DNA from: Pseudoalteromonas atlantica
GTDB lineage: Bacteria; Pseudomonadota; Gammaproteobacteria; Enterobacterales; Alteromonadaceae
Length of the DNA stretch: 64,000 nucleotides
NCBI GenBank assembly: GCA_007988745.1
Contig: BJUT01000001.1
Location: forward strand, 248,001-312,000
Reading direction: 5' to 3'
Under the pieces are notes generated by a model, which did no database searches, was not told the DNA's origin, and saw only the letters and a program-made list of their open reading frames with translations. The translations under genes were made by a program, and so were the position numbers. Positions 8,791 to 16,465 of the stretch are shown piece after piece; the first letter of the stretch is position 1, and each line of letters begins with the position of its first letter.

Positions 8791-9931
8791 TTAAATCGGG
8801 GAGATTGATAATCTTGAAAAAGGGCTCATAACCCCGTTGGCACTTTGTTGTACTACATGAGTAGGATACCCGCTGTATTAAAACGTTGATCATTTTAGCG
8901 CTCTAAATAACTCATTAACTGCGTTAAAAACTTCTCATGTAGATAAACTATATAACTAAGTTTTTGCCTTGTTACTGAGCAATTTATCTGCCGCTATAAT
9001 TGCTCACTAATTCAATACAGCGGGTATTATTTGTGTTGTACGCACATCGTTGTGACCTAGTTGTGTTTGTACTGAGCGTATATCGGCGCCATTTTGCAGT
9101 AGATGAGTAGCAAAAGAGTGCCTCAATGTATGAGGTGTTATTATTTTGTTAACCCTGATTTTTGACGGCTTTTTTAACCACTTTTCGAATACAAGAGTGA
9201 TGAAAATGATGTCGCCTTATTTCACCACTTTGAGAGTCTGAACTTAATATATGAGAAGGAAATAAATACTGCCATGCTAGTGTTTTTGCGGCTGAAGGAT
9301 ATTTTTTTGTTAAGGCATATGGCATCCACGCGCCGGCATATTTAGTGTTATTTAAATCAAGCTTTAGGAAGTCATCAACGTTCAAAGTTTGAGTTTTCAG
9401 CATAGGGAACAGCTCTGCAGCGAGCGTTACAATACGATGTTTATTTCCTTTGCCATTCCATACTTGAATACATTTATAATCAAAATCAATATCTTGCACC
9501 CTTAATTGCACCGCTTCAATTACTCAAACCACTTCCATACATAAGGGCTGCGATTAAATAATAGCGCTTATTTAATCGCAGCCATCAACATTTTAACTTC
9601 CTCTGGGGTTATCACGACAGGGAGCTTTGCTTGTTTTTTACTACGGGCAAAGTTTGAATTTAATGAAAGTTCTTTTTTTATTATATGTTTGTATAAAAAT
9701 GACAATGAATTGAGTCAGTGGCTTGCGTACGTGGTGCAACGTTTTGCTTTAACATAAATGCTCTAAGTAGCGCTCGACTTCATTGTCTTCCATTGAGGCG
9801 GGGTGGTGTTTATTATGAAAATGGATATAAGATGCAATCCATCTTAGGTACGTATCTACGGTGCGAAATGAATACTGACGTACCAGCATATAATCGGCTA
9901 TATAATTTAAAAATGGAGAACGTGTTTTCAT
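8791..9931 (-). pseudogene. Integron integrase (IntI), degenerate and interrupted
   Basis: Fragments read in order on the minus strand reconstruct a chromosomal integron integrase, a tyrosine recombinase. The N-terminus at 9931 is SPFLNYIADYMLVRQYSFRT. QNVAPRTQAT, LNSLSFLYKHI, LPVVITPEEVKMLMAAI and YYLIAALMYGSGL follow in changing frames. The open stretch 9149-9511 has LRVQDIDFDYKCIQVWNGKG and the IntI-specific extra domain (LDLNNTKYAGAWMPYAL). [18 protein letters not shown] and [14 protein letters not shown] hold the HxxR box. The C-terminus THVVQQSANGVMSPFSRL ends at a TAA at 8791. There are at least four frameshifts (near 9749, 9700, 9575 and 9149) plus a nonsense change near 9530. A 162-bp element splits the last 25 codons. 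It is almost certainly inactive. Confidence 0.92.
8866..9027. mobile_element. 162-bp MITE-like element inserted in the integrase 3' end
   Basis: Terminal inverted repeats ATACCCGCTGTATT (8866-8879) and its complement AATACAGCGGGTAT (9014-9027) bound a non-coding segment. Integrase codons continue on both sides (TTQI on the right, THVVQQ on the left), which shows the segment is an insertion. No transposase is encoded. A clear target duplication is not visible, because both flanks have decayed. Confidence 0.75.
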
Positions 9932-9950
9932 ATTATCACCAATAATAGTA

Positions 9951-9966
9951 CTGTATTTACATACAG
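9951..9966 (-). promoter_or_regulatory. LexA (SOS) box upstream of the integrase
   Basis: CTGTATTTACATACAG fits the CTGT-N8-ACAG consensus perfectly and is nearly fully palindromic. It ends 20 bp before the integrase ATG on the minus strand. LexA control of integron integrases is established for Vibrio and mobile integrons. The box is intact here although the gene is not. Confidence 0.88.
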
Positions 9967-10171
9967 TGTAGTTGTGCTACTCCAATATTCAAGAAAATGA
10001 GCGACGAGCGCATTTTGTCTTTTATTGAGAGTTTGAGTGCTAGTAAAAAATTATATATAGCAATGTGTTAAGTTATTTGGTAAAAATGATTTATAAAATA
10101 CATGAGCGTATCGTTGGCATAAATATGCGCGATGAGCGCACTATTAAATTGTTATGTGCAAGGAGAAAATT
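9967..10171 (+). other. Probable attI / cassette promoter region
   Basis: This non-coding stretch lies between the divergent integrase and the first cassette, where attI and the cassette promoter Pc belong. A core-site-like GTTATGT at 10151-10157, just before the first cassette reading frame, is the likely attI/cassette junction. Two similar blocks (GACGAGCGCA at 10000-10009 and GATGAGCGCA at 10131-10140) could be integrase direct-repeat sites. The assignment rests on position; I cannot define the attI borders. Confidence 0.5.
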
Positions 10172-10531
10172 TTGGATTCTATGGATGGAATTGATCTTCA
10201 AGATTCTTTCGTATTGGGATGGGAAGTTTCAGAAAATCAGTTTTCCATACAACTTGAAGCAAGTATTTGGCCTTCATCAGTTCATTATGTTGAACCCAAA
10301 CCAAATGAATACACTTGTTACAAGAAAGCCGTTTTAACCTTTTCTAACTTTTCATCAATATCTTGTGTTAATGGGCAATCGGCAATCGAACCGACAACCG
10401 ACATTGACGGTTCGATTGACTATGGCTACATAGATAGCTTCATTAAAACAGAGTCAGGTTTTTTCATCTCGGCATGCTTTGGTAATGTCAGTATTAGTAA
10501 TGGCAAGGTTGTTTTGAATGTTTACACATAA
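10172..10531 (+). CDS. Hypothetical protein, first integron cassette
   Basis: A protein of about 119 residues if it starts at the TTG at 10172, which has AAGGAG 6 nt upstream. An upstream in-frame ATG at 10154 overlaps the putative recombination core site and has no such site. There is no signal peptide or membrane segment. It is rich in aromatic and acidic residues (DSFVLGWEVSENQFSIQLEA), compatible with a small beta-rich soluble protein. I do not recognise the family; the composition resembles immunity-like or ligand-binding cassette proteins, but that is only an impression. The stop codon lies within attC-like sequence, as is normal for a cassette gene. Confidence 0.65.
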   Translation: MDSMDGIDLQDSFVLGWEVSENQFSIQLEASIWPSSVHYVEPKPNEYTCYKKAVLTFSNFSSISCVNGQSAIEPTTDIDGSIDYGYIDSFIKTESGFFISACFGNVSISNGKVVLNVYT

Positions 10532-10634
10532 CAAAAAAATTATGTCACTCACTTCGTTTGCTGGGACGCTACACGTGGGCTGCTTCGCATTATAGCCCAC
10601 ATGTCTGCGCCCCTTATTTAAAAGCTAGTTGCTA
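10526..10634 (+). repeat. attC-like recombination site 1
   Basis: It opens with ATAACAA (R''-like) at the first cassette stop. A long imperfect palindrome follows: GGGACGC-TACACGTGGGCT against AGCCCACATGT-GCGCCCC, with loop GCTTCGCATTAT. It closes near GTTGCTA at 10628. The GCCCCTTATTTAAAAGC segment before the right core is typical of Vibrio/Shewanella-type attC sites. The right core is mutated relative to GTTRRRY. Confidence 0.75.
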
Positions 10635-10646
10635 AAAGGAATGAAT

Positions 10647-11084
10647 ATGGACATTGAATCTGCCGACATTGCGTCTTGGAATATTGCAGATAAAAAAGTT
10701 AATGGAACGGTTGGGTTAATTCGATACCGTCCTGACCTTCACTTTTTATTAGGTCATACTAATTACCCTAAAAAGCTCACAATTTTTTGGGATTTTGAAC
10801 AGTCTAATTCGAGTGGTTTACCATCCGACGCTCAGATTGAAGAAATGCGGCAATTTGAAGACGCAATAGTACCAGTTCTTGATGACGATAGACTCGCCAT
10901 ATTTGTTTTTACTTACACTTTTAATGGTACTAGAGAGTGGCATTTTTATACTAATGATATCAGCTCAGTAGGTGAAAGAATTAACTCGGCTTTGTCCAAG
11001 TTTGCGAAACTTCCTATAGAAATGCAGGTAGAAACTGATGAAAGATGGTCAAAATTAAGAGAAGTTTATGAGCTATGTAGTTGA
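10647..11084 (+). CDS. DUF695-like protein, second integron cassette
   Basis: A protein of about 145 residues starting MDIESADIASWN at the ATG at 10647, chosen because AAAGGA lies 6 nt upstream; the ATG at 10641 would be too close to it. Features recalling DUF695 are TIFWDFEQSNSSGLPSDAQI, an acidic segment (MRQFEDAIVPVLDDDRLAIFVF) and TYTFNGTREWHFYTND. The function of DUF695 is unknown. There is no signal peptide. The position between two attC-like sites identifies it as a cassette. Family assignment is by motif pattern and is moderately sure. Confidence 0.65.
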   Translation: MDIESADIASWNIADKKVNGTVGLIRYRPDLHFLLGHTNYPKKLTIFWDFEQSNSSGLPSDAQIEEMRQFEDAIVPVLDDDRLAIFVFTYTFNGTREWHFYTNDISSVGERINSALSKFAKLPIEMQVETDERWSKLREVYELCS

Positions 11085-11090
11085 TATCGC

Positions 11091-11157
11091 AACTAACACT
11101 TTACATAAACCGGATTTTGGCAAGAGCGGCCAAAACCGCTTATGTAAAGTGTTAGCA
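11091..11157 (+). repeat. attC-like recombination site 2, near-perfect hairpin
   Basis: CTAACACTTTACATAA (11093-11108) pairs perfectly with TTATGTAAAGTGTTAG. An inner TTTTGGC/GGCCAAAA stem surrounds a short loop (AAGAG). The outer ends read CTAAC and GTTAG, as in attC core sites. The near-perfect pairing leaves few of the bulged bases that set attC strand choice, so it could instead be a terminator, although no T-run follows. Confidence 0.6.
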
Positions 11158-11244
11158 ATTTAATTTAGCATGTGCAAATTTTTTTAACCCCTTTTGGTGT
11201 GTTCGGACGTTATTAAAAAATAATAATAAAATTTCAGGAAGAAT

Positions 11245-12546
11245 ATGAATAATAAAATACTAAAATCCCTCGCCATTGGCTCATTAGTTTTATGTAATTC
11301 AGTTGCTGCGGCAGATTGTCGTGATGTGTCAGAAATTATTGCTAAGCAGCTTGAAGATAACTACGTAATTCAAAATACGGCAACAAAGCTATCTAAGTTA
11401 ATGCGCTCCAAGCTATTTCTCTCTGATTGCAGTCGCCTAGAATCAGCTGAAGATATAGCTGATTTTATGACTTTAGAATTAAACAAAATTGCTAATGATA
11501 AACACCTCTCTGTCGTTTATGACCCACAATGGGTAAATGAACTGAAAACATACCGTTCATCAGCACAAACTAAAGCGTTTTCGGATAGTCGAGCCATGGA
11601 GACTCCGACAGATAACTATGGTTTTAAAAAAGTTGAAATGCTTGATGGAAACATTGGTTACCTCGATATAAGAATGTTCTCTGACAGTCATTTAGGTGGT
11701 GAGACGCTTGAAAATGGGATGAAATTTTTACAGTATGCCGATGGTATCATTATTGATTTAAGGAACAATTTTGGTGGTAGCCCATTTATGGTAACTTCCT
11801 TAGCGAGTTACTTTTTTGACTTAGATACCGTCCACTTATCAACCTTTGAACAACGTGAAAACGGTGTGTTAACTCAAACGCAAGATTGGACGTCTCCATA
11901 TGTTCCGGGTCCTAGGTTTAAAGATACTCCACTTTATATTCTCACCAGCAGAAATTCTGCATCCGCTGCAGAAGCCTTTAGCTATGCTATGCAAAGTTTG
12001 ACTAGAGCAACCATTGTTGGAGAGGTAACTGCTGGTGCCGCTCATGGTAGAAGTGTAGAAATAGTCAATAACGATTATATTCTCACTTTACCATCTACAC
12101 GACCTGTTGACCCTCGAACAAAAGATAATTGGGAAAGAAAAGGTGTAAAACCAAATATAGAAACGAACAGCGACAATGCACTTAATGTAGCTTATGCTGA
12201 GGTGCTTAATTCCTTAATCAAAAGTAATAGTAGCAACCTTAGTTTGCATCAATGGGTCTATCCATTGGTTAAAGCAAAATCCAGCCCGTACCAGCCAAGT
12301 CAGAGTGATTTCAATCAAATTATAGGTACGTATGGTAAGCGCAAAGTTTTTCAAGAAAATGGCAAACTTTTTTATCAATATTTAGATGATCCAGCTTTTG
12401 AAATAGAGCTACTTGATAAAGAAACTATTATTTTTAAAGCGTTTACTGAAGCACGGTTGCAAGCTATATATAAAGATAAAGAAGCCGTAGCATTGAAAAT
12501 GCTCTCTTTTGGCGAGGATGCAAAAGAGTTTCAGAGAACGATGTAA
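11245..12546 (+). CDS. Secreted S41-family peptidase, third integron cassette
   Basis: 433 residues. The signal peptide is MNNKILKSLAIGSLVLCNSV with likely cleavage after AAA. A helical N-terminal domain follows, then the S41 (interphotoreceptor retinoid-binding/tail-specific protease) catalytic core at about residues 135-310. GNIGYLDIRMF and IIIDLRNNFGGSP are the conserved strands. The nucleophile Ser is in LTSRNSASAAEAFSYAM. GEVTAGAAHG and LTLPSTRPVDPRTKDNWERKGVKPNI complete the fold. There is no PDZ domain, as in the retinoid-binding-like subfamily. The C-terminal 110 residues form a beta-rich tail. It likely acts in the periplasm. AGGAAG precedes the ATG. It is unusually large for an integron cassette. 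Confidence 0.88.
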   Translation: MNNKILKSLAIGSLVLCNSVAAADCRDVSEIIAKQLEDNYVIQNTATKLSKLMRSKLFLSDCSRLESAEDIADFMTLELNKIANDKHLSVVYDPQWVNELKTYRSSAQTKAFSDSRAMETPTDNYGFKKVEMLDGNIGYLDIRMFSDSHLGGETLENGMKFLQYADGIIIDLRNNFGGSPFMVTSLASYFFDLDTVHLSTFEQRENGVLTQTQDWTSPYVPGPRFKDTPLYILTSRNSASAAEAFSYAMQSLTRATIVGEVTAGAAHGRSVEIVNNDYILTLPSTRPVDPRTKDNWERKGVKPNIETNSDNALNVAYAEVLNSLIKSNSSNLSLHQWVYPLVKAKSSPYQPSQSDFNQIIGTYGKRKVFQENGKLFYQYLDDPAFEIELLDKETIIFKAFTEARLQAIYKDKEAVALKMLSFGEDAKEFQRTM

Positions 12547-12548
12547 AA

Positions 12549-12649
12549 ATTGCTAAAAAGTTGCTTAAATGGACAAAAACAGCTGGCTTTTGCTCGTTCC
12601 TCGCTAATTTTAGCCAGCTATTTTATTGCCGCTTAGCAAAGCGTTAGGT
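12549..12649 (+). repeat. attC-like recombination site 3
   Basis: This is the best-conserved site. TTGCTAA near 12550 is the left core. AAATGGACAAAAACAGCTGGCT pairs with AGCCAGCTATTTTATTGCC. The right end GCTTAGCAAAGC leads into the perfect core GTTAGGT (12643-12649, GTTRRRY). The inner loop contains a second palindrome. The cassette ORF behind it starts 15 bp downstream. Confidence 0.85.
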
Positions 12650-12664
12650 GCTTCTGGAAAATCA

Positions 12665-13030
12665 ATGGCTAAATCAGAAATAACACAGTTCTTAAAAGAG
12701 ATCCGCACTAAATTTCCAAATGTTGGTCCTCTTATGGAAAAACATGAGAGTTGGGCACTCACATTTCTAATGGAAGAGTTCGCAAATTTGACAACTATTT
12801 TGTTAAACCAAGGCGATTTAGAAGAAGCACTAGAACAGTTGCAGTACATGAGCGAGAAACTAGATACTGCAACCAAGGCGGAATTCGAGTACATAGATGT
12901 ATATTATACAGAGCACTTATTCTGGAAAGGAACCAAAGAAGGTATTGAACGTGGCTGGCCTCTCGTGCCAGATAATCTCAAAAAATTGTACTTGGACTTT
13001 CATGGTAAACCACCTAGGGTTGTGGTTTAA
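12665..13030 (+). CDS. Small acidic helical protein, fourth integron cassette
   Basis: About 121 residues, starting MAKSEITQFLKEIRTKFPNV at 12665 with CTGGAAA upstream; a longer frame from 12626 would start inside the attC site. It is mostly helical: EEFANLTTILLNQGDLEEALEQLQYMSEK, then VYYTEHLFWKG. This pattern recalls small proteins annotated as DUF7674-like, but I hold that loosely. There is no signal peptide and no membrane segment. No attC-like site is recognisable after its stop, so this is the last visible cassette. Confidence 0.65.
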   Translation: MAKSEITQFLKEIRTKFPNVGPLMEKHESWALTFLMEEFANLTTILLNQGDLEEALEQLQYMSEKLDTATKAEFEYIDVYYTEHLFWKGTKEGIERGWPLVPDNLKKLYLDFHGKPPRVVV

Positions 13031-13157
13031 AAATGCACGCACCTAGGAATTATTAACGAGACACCCATATTAAATTTTGCACTTCACGCAATTAGATAGT
13101 AGCTTTTATTTAGTATAAAAAACAAGTCTAGAGCTCGTTGAGCTAACAGGGCTAATA

Positions 13158-13373
13158 ATGCGAGAGGATAAACGCGGGCACATTGATAATATAACCCTTC
13201 CTTTGCTAGTAAGCCTTAATATATCACCAGAAAACTGGTTCAAGCTTGCAACCCAATTTACACGCGTATTTCATGGTGCATTAGGCAGACCCGCTTCTCA
13301 AGCACGTTACTGTGAAAATTTGAAGCGCAAACGGCGTTCAAATATTAGCAACTGCGAAAAGCTACTCGCATAA
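13158..13373 (+). pseudogene. Transposase C-terminal remnant (probable IS200/RAYT-like tail)
   Basis: A 71-codon open frame beginning MREDKRGHIDNITLPLLVSL, then SPENWFKLATQFTRVFHGALG and ending RRSNISNCEKLLA. This resembles the conserved C-terminal tail found in large IS200-like (REP-associated) transposases of marine gammaproteobacteria; the N-terminal catalytic part is missing. That identification is from memory of the tail pattern and is tentative. A second, more decayed copy lies at 15894-16086. The stop is followed by an AACTGCA/TGCAGTT hairpin, also present in the second copy. Confidence 0.5.
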
Positions 13374-13460
13374 ATCAGAAACCACTAAGTAAAAGTTAAA
13401 ACTGCAATCCTGCAGTTATTTTCATGTATGAAATTTAGATCTAAGAATGCTAATGACTTA
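13269..13460 (+). repeat. Left copy of a ~190-bp direct repeat flanking the GGDEF-EAL gene
   Basis: Shares, with the copy at 15894-16086, TTTCATG-TGCATTAGG, then GAAAATTT-AAGCGCAAACGGC and TTCAAATATTAGCAACTGCG, and the hairpin AACTGCA-TGCAGTT. By eye the identity is roughly three quarters or better. Both copies are in the same orientation, 2.6 kb apart. Confidence 0.8.
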
Positions 13461-13875
13461 TTTATTAGATGAAATGAAAAGTGACCCAGAAATAAAAGAT
13501 AAATTCTTAATCTGATTGGTAAATTTGTTGGTACATTTTATTTGTAAATAAAAGTGGGTGTCAAGTTTGGTTTCTATTAAGCGTTATTACTTAGTTGGTC
13601 AGCTTTAAAGGTTATATACTTGAAATATAAATTCGAGAGAAAGGCAGAGTCTTTATTATTTAGCCAAAGTGAGCTTTATTTATAACCATTATCAGCAAAA
13701 TTAAGTCACTAATGTAAATTATTCCATAATTAACAACGTTAAAAAACAATAACTTATTTGACAGAGTAGCTATCTCGTTTATTCTTTTAACATTTAGTAA
13801 TAAGTTTTTTTATTATCACAGCTACAGATGTCGTGAAGTGATTTTAGTAAGTGCTTTAAGGAATAATTTATTCAC
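13461..13875. other. Non-coding stretch upstream of the GGDEF-EAL gene
   Basis: About 415 AT-rich bases with no open frame I can support. It should hold the promoter of the GGDEF-EAL gene. GGAATAATTTATTCAC just before 13876 gives only a weak ribosome site (AAGGAA at 13858-13863). Confidence 0.4.
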
Positions 13876-15765
13876 ATGTCTTCTACACCAGAAAATATAA
13901 TTGGCCAGCAAGAAATGCTGGCGGTGCGCCAACGCAGGCGCTATACACTTTGCCATGTTTTGACCTTTTTAGGTGTGCTTTTTCTTGCTGCATTTGGAGG
14001 TTTGAGCTTAGTTAGTGGTTCGCATGTATTAGGTACCATATTATTAATTAATGCACTTGTGGGGTTAATCAATCTTTATCTTTTAAAGCGAAGTGGTAAT
14101 GTTGAGCGAGCGGCAAAAATTCTTAGCGGTATTTTGTTTGTTTTATCGATGAGCTTATTAATCACTGGCGGTGAGAACAATACCGGAATGCTGTGGATTT
14201 ATCCTATTGTTGCTATAAATCTTTTTATAAACCGCTTTTGGCCTGCTGTTTTTGTATTTAGTATTTTTAGTATTGCAAGTGCTTTGCTTTTATTTACGCC
14301 ATTAAGTGCTTTATTAATGACTAGTTACTCACTCACCGAATCCGTTCGCTTCATGCTTACAATGCTGGCTTTAAATTCTATTTGTTTAGCTGCTTTACGT
14401 TCAGAAGAGCAAGCCTACGAAACTATTATGCAACTGCATGCAGATGATATTCGCCAAATGGCTTATTACGATAAGCTTACGGGGTTACCTAATCGATGGA
14501 GCTTTAAAACTAACCTTGAGCGTATGCTAAACCGTGCTGAGCGAGATAAACAGCGCATTGGTTTGCTTTATATAGATTTGGATAACTTTAAGCAGGTTAA
14601 TGATCAGCATGGCCATGAAGCTGGGGACAGAGTTTTACTTAAATTTAGTGAGCGGCTTTTAGATGTTATACGCCCAAATGATCAACTATATAAGCCACAA
14701 ACAGAAAGTTTAGCAAGGCTTGCTGGCGATGAGTTTGTTGTACTGTTACCTAATATTAAAGACCCCCTTGATGCAAGTACTGTGGCCGCAAGAATTTTAA
14801 ATATTTTTAAAGGGGGATTTAGTGTTGATGATGTAGATCACATGATATACGCAAGTATTGGTATTGCTGTTTACCCCGATGATTCTGCTGACTCCAAAAA
14901 TTTACTCCATCATGCTGATGCAGCAATGTATGACGCTAAAAATAATGGACGTAATTGCTTTAAATTTTTTACCCAAGACATTGCTGACAAGCTTCGTGAA
15001 CGCCAACTCATTGACAAAGGGCTTAGACTTGCCTTAAATGAAGCGCATTTTAGTTTAGTTTATATGCCTATTTTTGCTTGTAAAGATAGCTCTATTGTAG
15101 CCGTTGAAGTGCTGCTTAGGTGTCACAGCCCCGCATTGAAAGGTTATGTGCCTGATCAATTCATCCCTGCGGCTGAGGCAACAGGCCTTATAAAAGATAT
15201 TGATTTATGGGTTATAGACAACGCTTTAGAAGCACAAGGCGTTTTACAAAAAGAACACAGTTTTAGTGGCAAAATTTGTATTAATATTTCGGGTGTTGAG
15301 CTACACAACGAGCTATTTTCTGAACAGGTAAAAAATTTATTAGAACATCACCAAATTAAACCTAACTGTGTTGAGCTAGAAGTTACAGAGACGGCATTTG
15401 TTGCTGGTGATGTTACCTGCCTTAAAACGCTCAATGCGCTAAATGAACTTGGCGTATCCTTAGCATTAGATGATTTTGGTACAGGTTACACGGCATTTAA
15501 TCAATTAATACATTACCCAGCTCATTGCTTAAAAATAGATCGCTCATTTGTAAATGATCTTTTTTCAGAGCGCGAGGCACGTAACAAAATGGTGATGATC
15601 ATCCAAAGTTTGGCCAAGCTTTACGATCTTAGAGTGATTGCTGAAGGTGTTGAAACCGAAGCACAAATGACTTACCTCAAAGAACTTGGTTGTGATTGGG
15701 CACAAGGCTACTATTTATCGCGGCCATTACCGTGGGATGACTTTTGCGCGTTACTTAAATCCTAA
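13876..15765 (+). CDS. Membrane-bound GGDEF-EAL cyclic-di-GMP protein
   Basis: 629 residues. The N-terminal ~175 residues carry about five to six membrane helices (LTFLGVLFLAAFGGLSL through FMLTMLALNSICLAAL), a MASE-like sensor region. A linker helix leads to a GGDEF domain (~195-365) with YYDKLTGLPNRWSF and RLAGDEFVVLLP. The signature is AGDEF rather than GGDEF, and the inhibitory RxxD site is absent (PQTE in its place). The EAL domain (~380-625) reads EVLLR for EALLR but keeps INISGVEL, VTE, LDDFGTGY, KIDRSFV, AEGVE and QGYYLSRPL, so phosphodiesterase residues look complete. The protein probably degrades c-di-GMP, while cyclase activity is possible but uncertain. It stands alone between two copies of the transposase-tail repeat. 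Confidence 0.88.
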   Translation: MSSTPENIIGQQEMLAVRQRRRYTLCHVLTFLGVLFLAAFGGLSLVSGSHVLGTILLINALVGLINLYLLKRSGNVERAAKILSGILFVLSMSLLITGGENNTGMLWIYPIVAINLFINRFWPAVFVFSIFSIASALLLFTPLSALLMTSYSLTESVRFMLTMLALNSICLAALRSEEQAYETIMQLHADDIRQMAYYDKLTGLPNRWSFKTNLERMLNRAERDKQRIGLLYIDLDNFKQVNDQHGHEAGDRVLLKFSERLLDVIRPNDQLYKPQTESLARLAGDEFVVLLPNIKDPLDASTVAARILNIFKGGFSVDDVDHMIYASIGIAVYPDDSADSKNLLHHADAAMYDAKNNGRNCFKFFTQDIADKLRERQLIDKGLRLALNEAHFSLVYMPIFACKDSSIVAVEVLLRCHSPALKGYVPDQFIPAAEATGLIKDIDLWVIDNALEAQGVLQKEHSFSGKICINISGVELHNELFSEQVKNLLEHHQIKPNCVELEVTETAFVAGDVTCLKTLNALNELGVSLALDDFGTGYTAFNQLIHYPAHCLKIDRSFVNDLFSEREARNKMVMIIQSLAKLYDLRVIAEGVETEAQMTYLKELGCDWAQGYYLSRPLPWDDFCALLKS

Positions 15766-15893
15766 AATAATTAACTTAACCAGCGCACTTATTTTTAAAA
15801 TAAGTGCGCTGGTTTATGCGTGAATTATCCGAAACCAAAAATGAAGACATTGGTCGCAGAGCTTGTAAAGAAGATAACTGCACAGGTCGATTC

Positions 15894-16086
15894 TTTCATG
15901 CTGCATTAGGCAATCTCACTTCACAAGTAAGTGACTGAGAAAATTTAAAGCGCAAACGGCTTTCAAATATTAGCAACTGCGAAAACTACTCGCATAAATT
16001 AAAAACCATTCAGTAAATGTTAAAACTGCAATCTTGCAGTTTTTTTTATGCGTGTAATTCAGGTTTGGGAATGCTAAACAAGTGAC
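15894..16086 (+). repeat. Right copy of the ~190-bp direct repeat
   Basis: A degenerate copy of 13269-13460. In translation it reads FHAALGNLTSQVSD, then a stop, then ENLKRKRLSNISN, against FHGALGRPASQAR and ENLKRKRRSNISN in the left copy. The in-frame stop shows it is not coding. Confidence 0.8.
16024..16048 (+). terminator. Rho-independent terminator within the right repeat
   Basis: AACTGCA pairs with TGCAGTT around ATCT, followed by a run of eight T. In the left copy the T-run is broken (TTATTTTC), so only this copy looks functional. Confidence 0.7.
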
Positions 16087-16465
16087 TCATGGTTTATTAG
16101 CTCGCCTTTTTTTAGTCAGTACAAAACAGTTATCGATTTTGCTATTTGTACCCTTAACTTATAAGGCTCTAGAGGTTTTTAGAAAATTGGATTGTTATTT
16201 AAAATTCTCTGTTTATTTAAAATACGGATCTAATATATTTTCAATACGATAGGATTTATCGTTTTTTTAACAAAATTATAAAATGTAGATTATTCTGAAG
16301 AATAATGCGTGTGTACAATATTTGAACTTTTTAATCCCTTTATTATCAATCTATTGCACTATATATGTTGCTTAATGAAAATATACAATATTTACAAGCC
16401 TATTCTATAGGTGTAGTATTTTTAATGATTTATTATTATTTTCACTAAACAACAAGGATCTGTTT
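16087..16465. other. AT-rich non-coding stretch before the sulfotransferase
   Basis: About 380 bp of very AT-rich sequence without a supportable frame. It presumably contains the promoter for the sulfotransferase gene. No recognisable regulator site was seen. Confidence 0.35.

Noticed and set aside
9575-9600. Palindrome GCGATTAAAT-ATTTAATCGC in the integrase relic as a recombination site
   Set aside because: It lies in coding-derived sequence (MAAI and YYLIAAL codons) and is explained by the integrase gene itself.
10065-10337. 90-codon frame from 10065 overlapping the first cassette
   Set aside because: It runs in a different frame through the attI-like region into the first cassette gene, with no ribosome site; the 10172 frame has AAGGAG and fits cassette layout.
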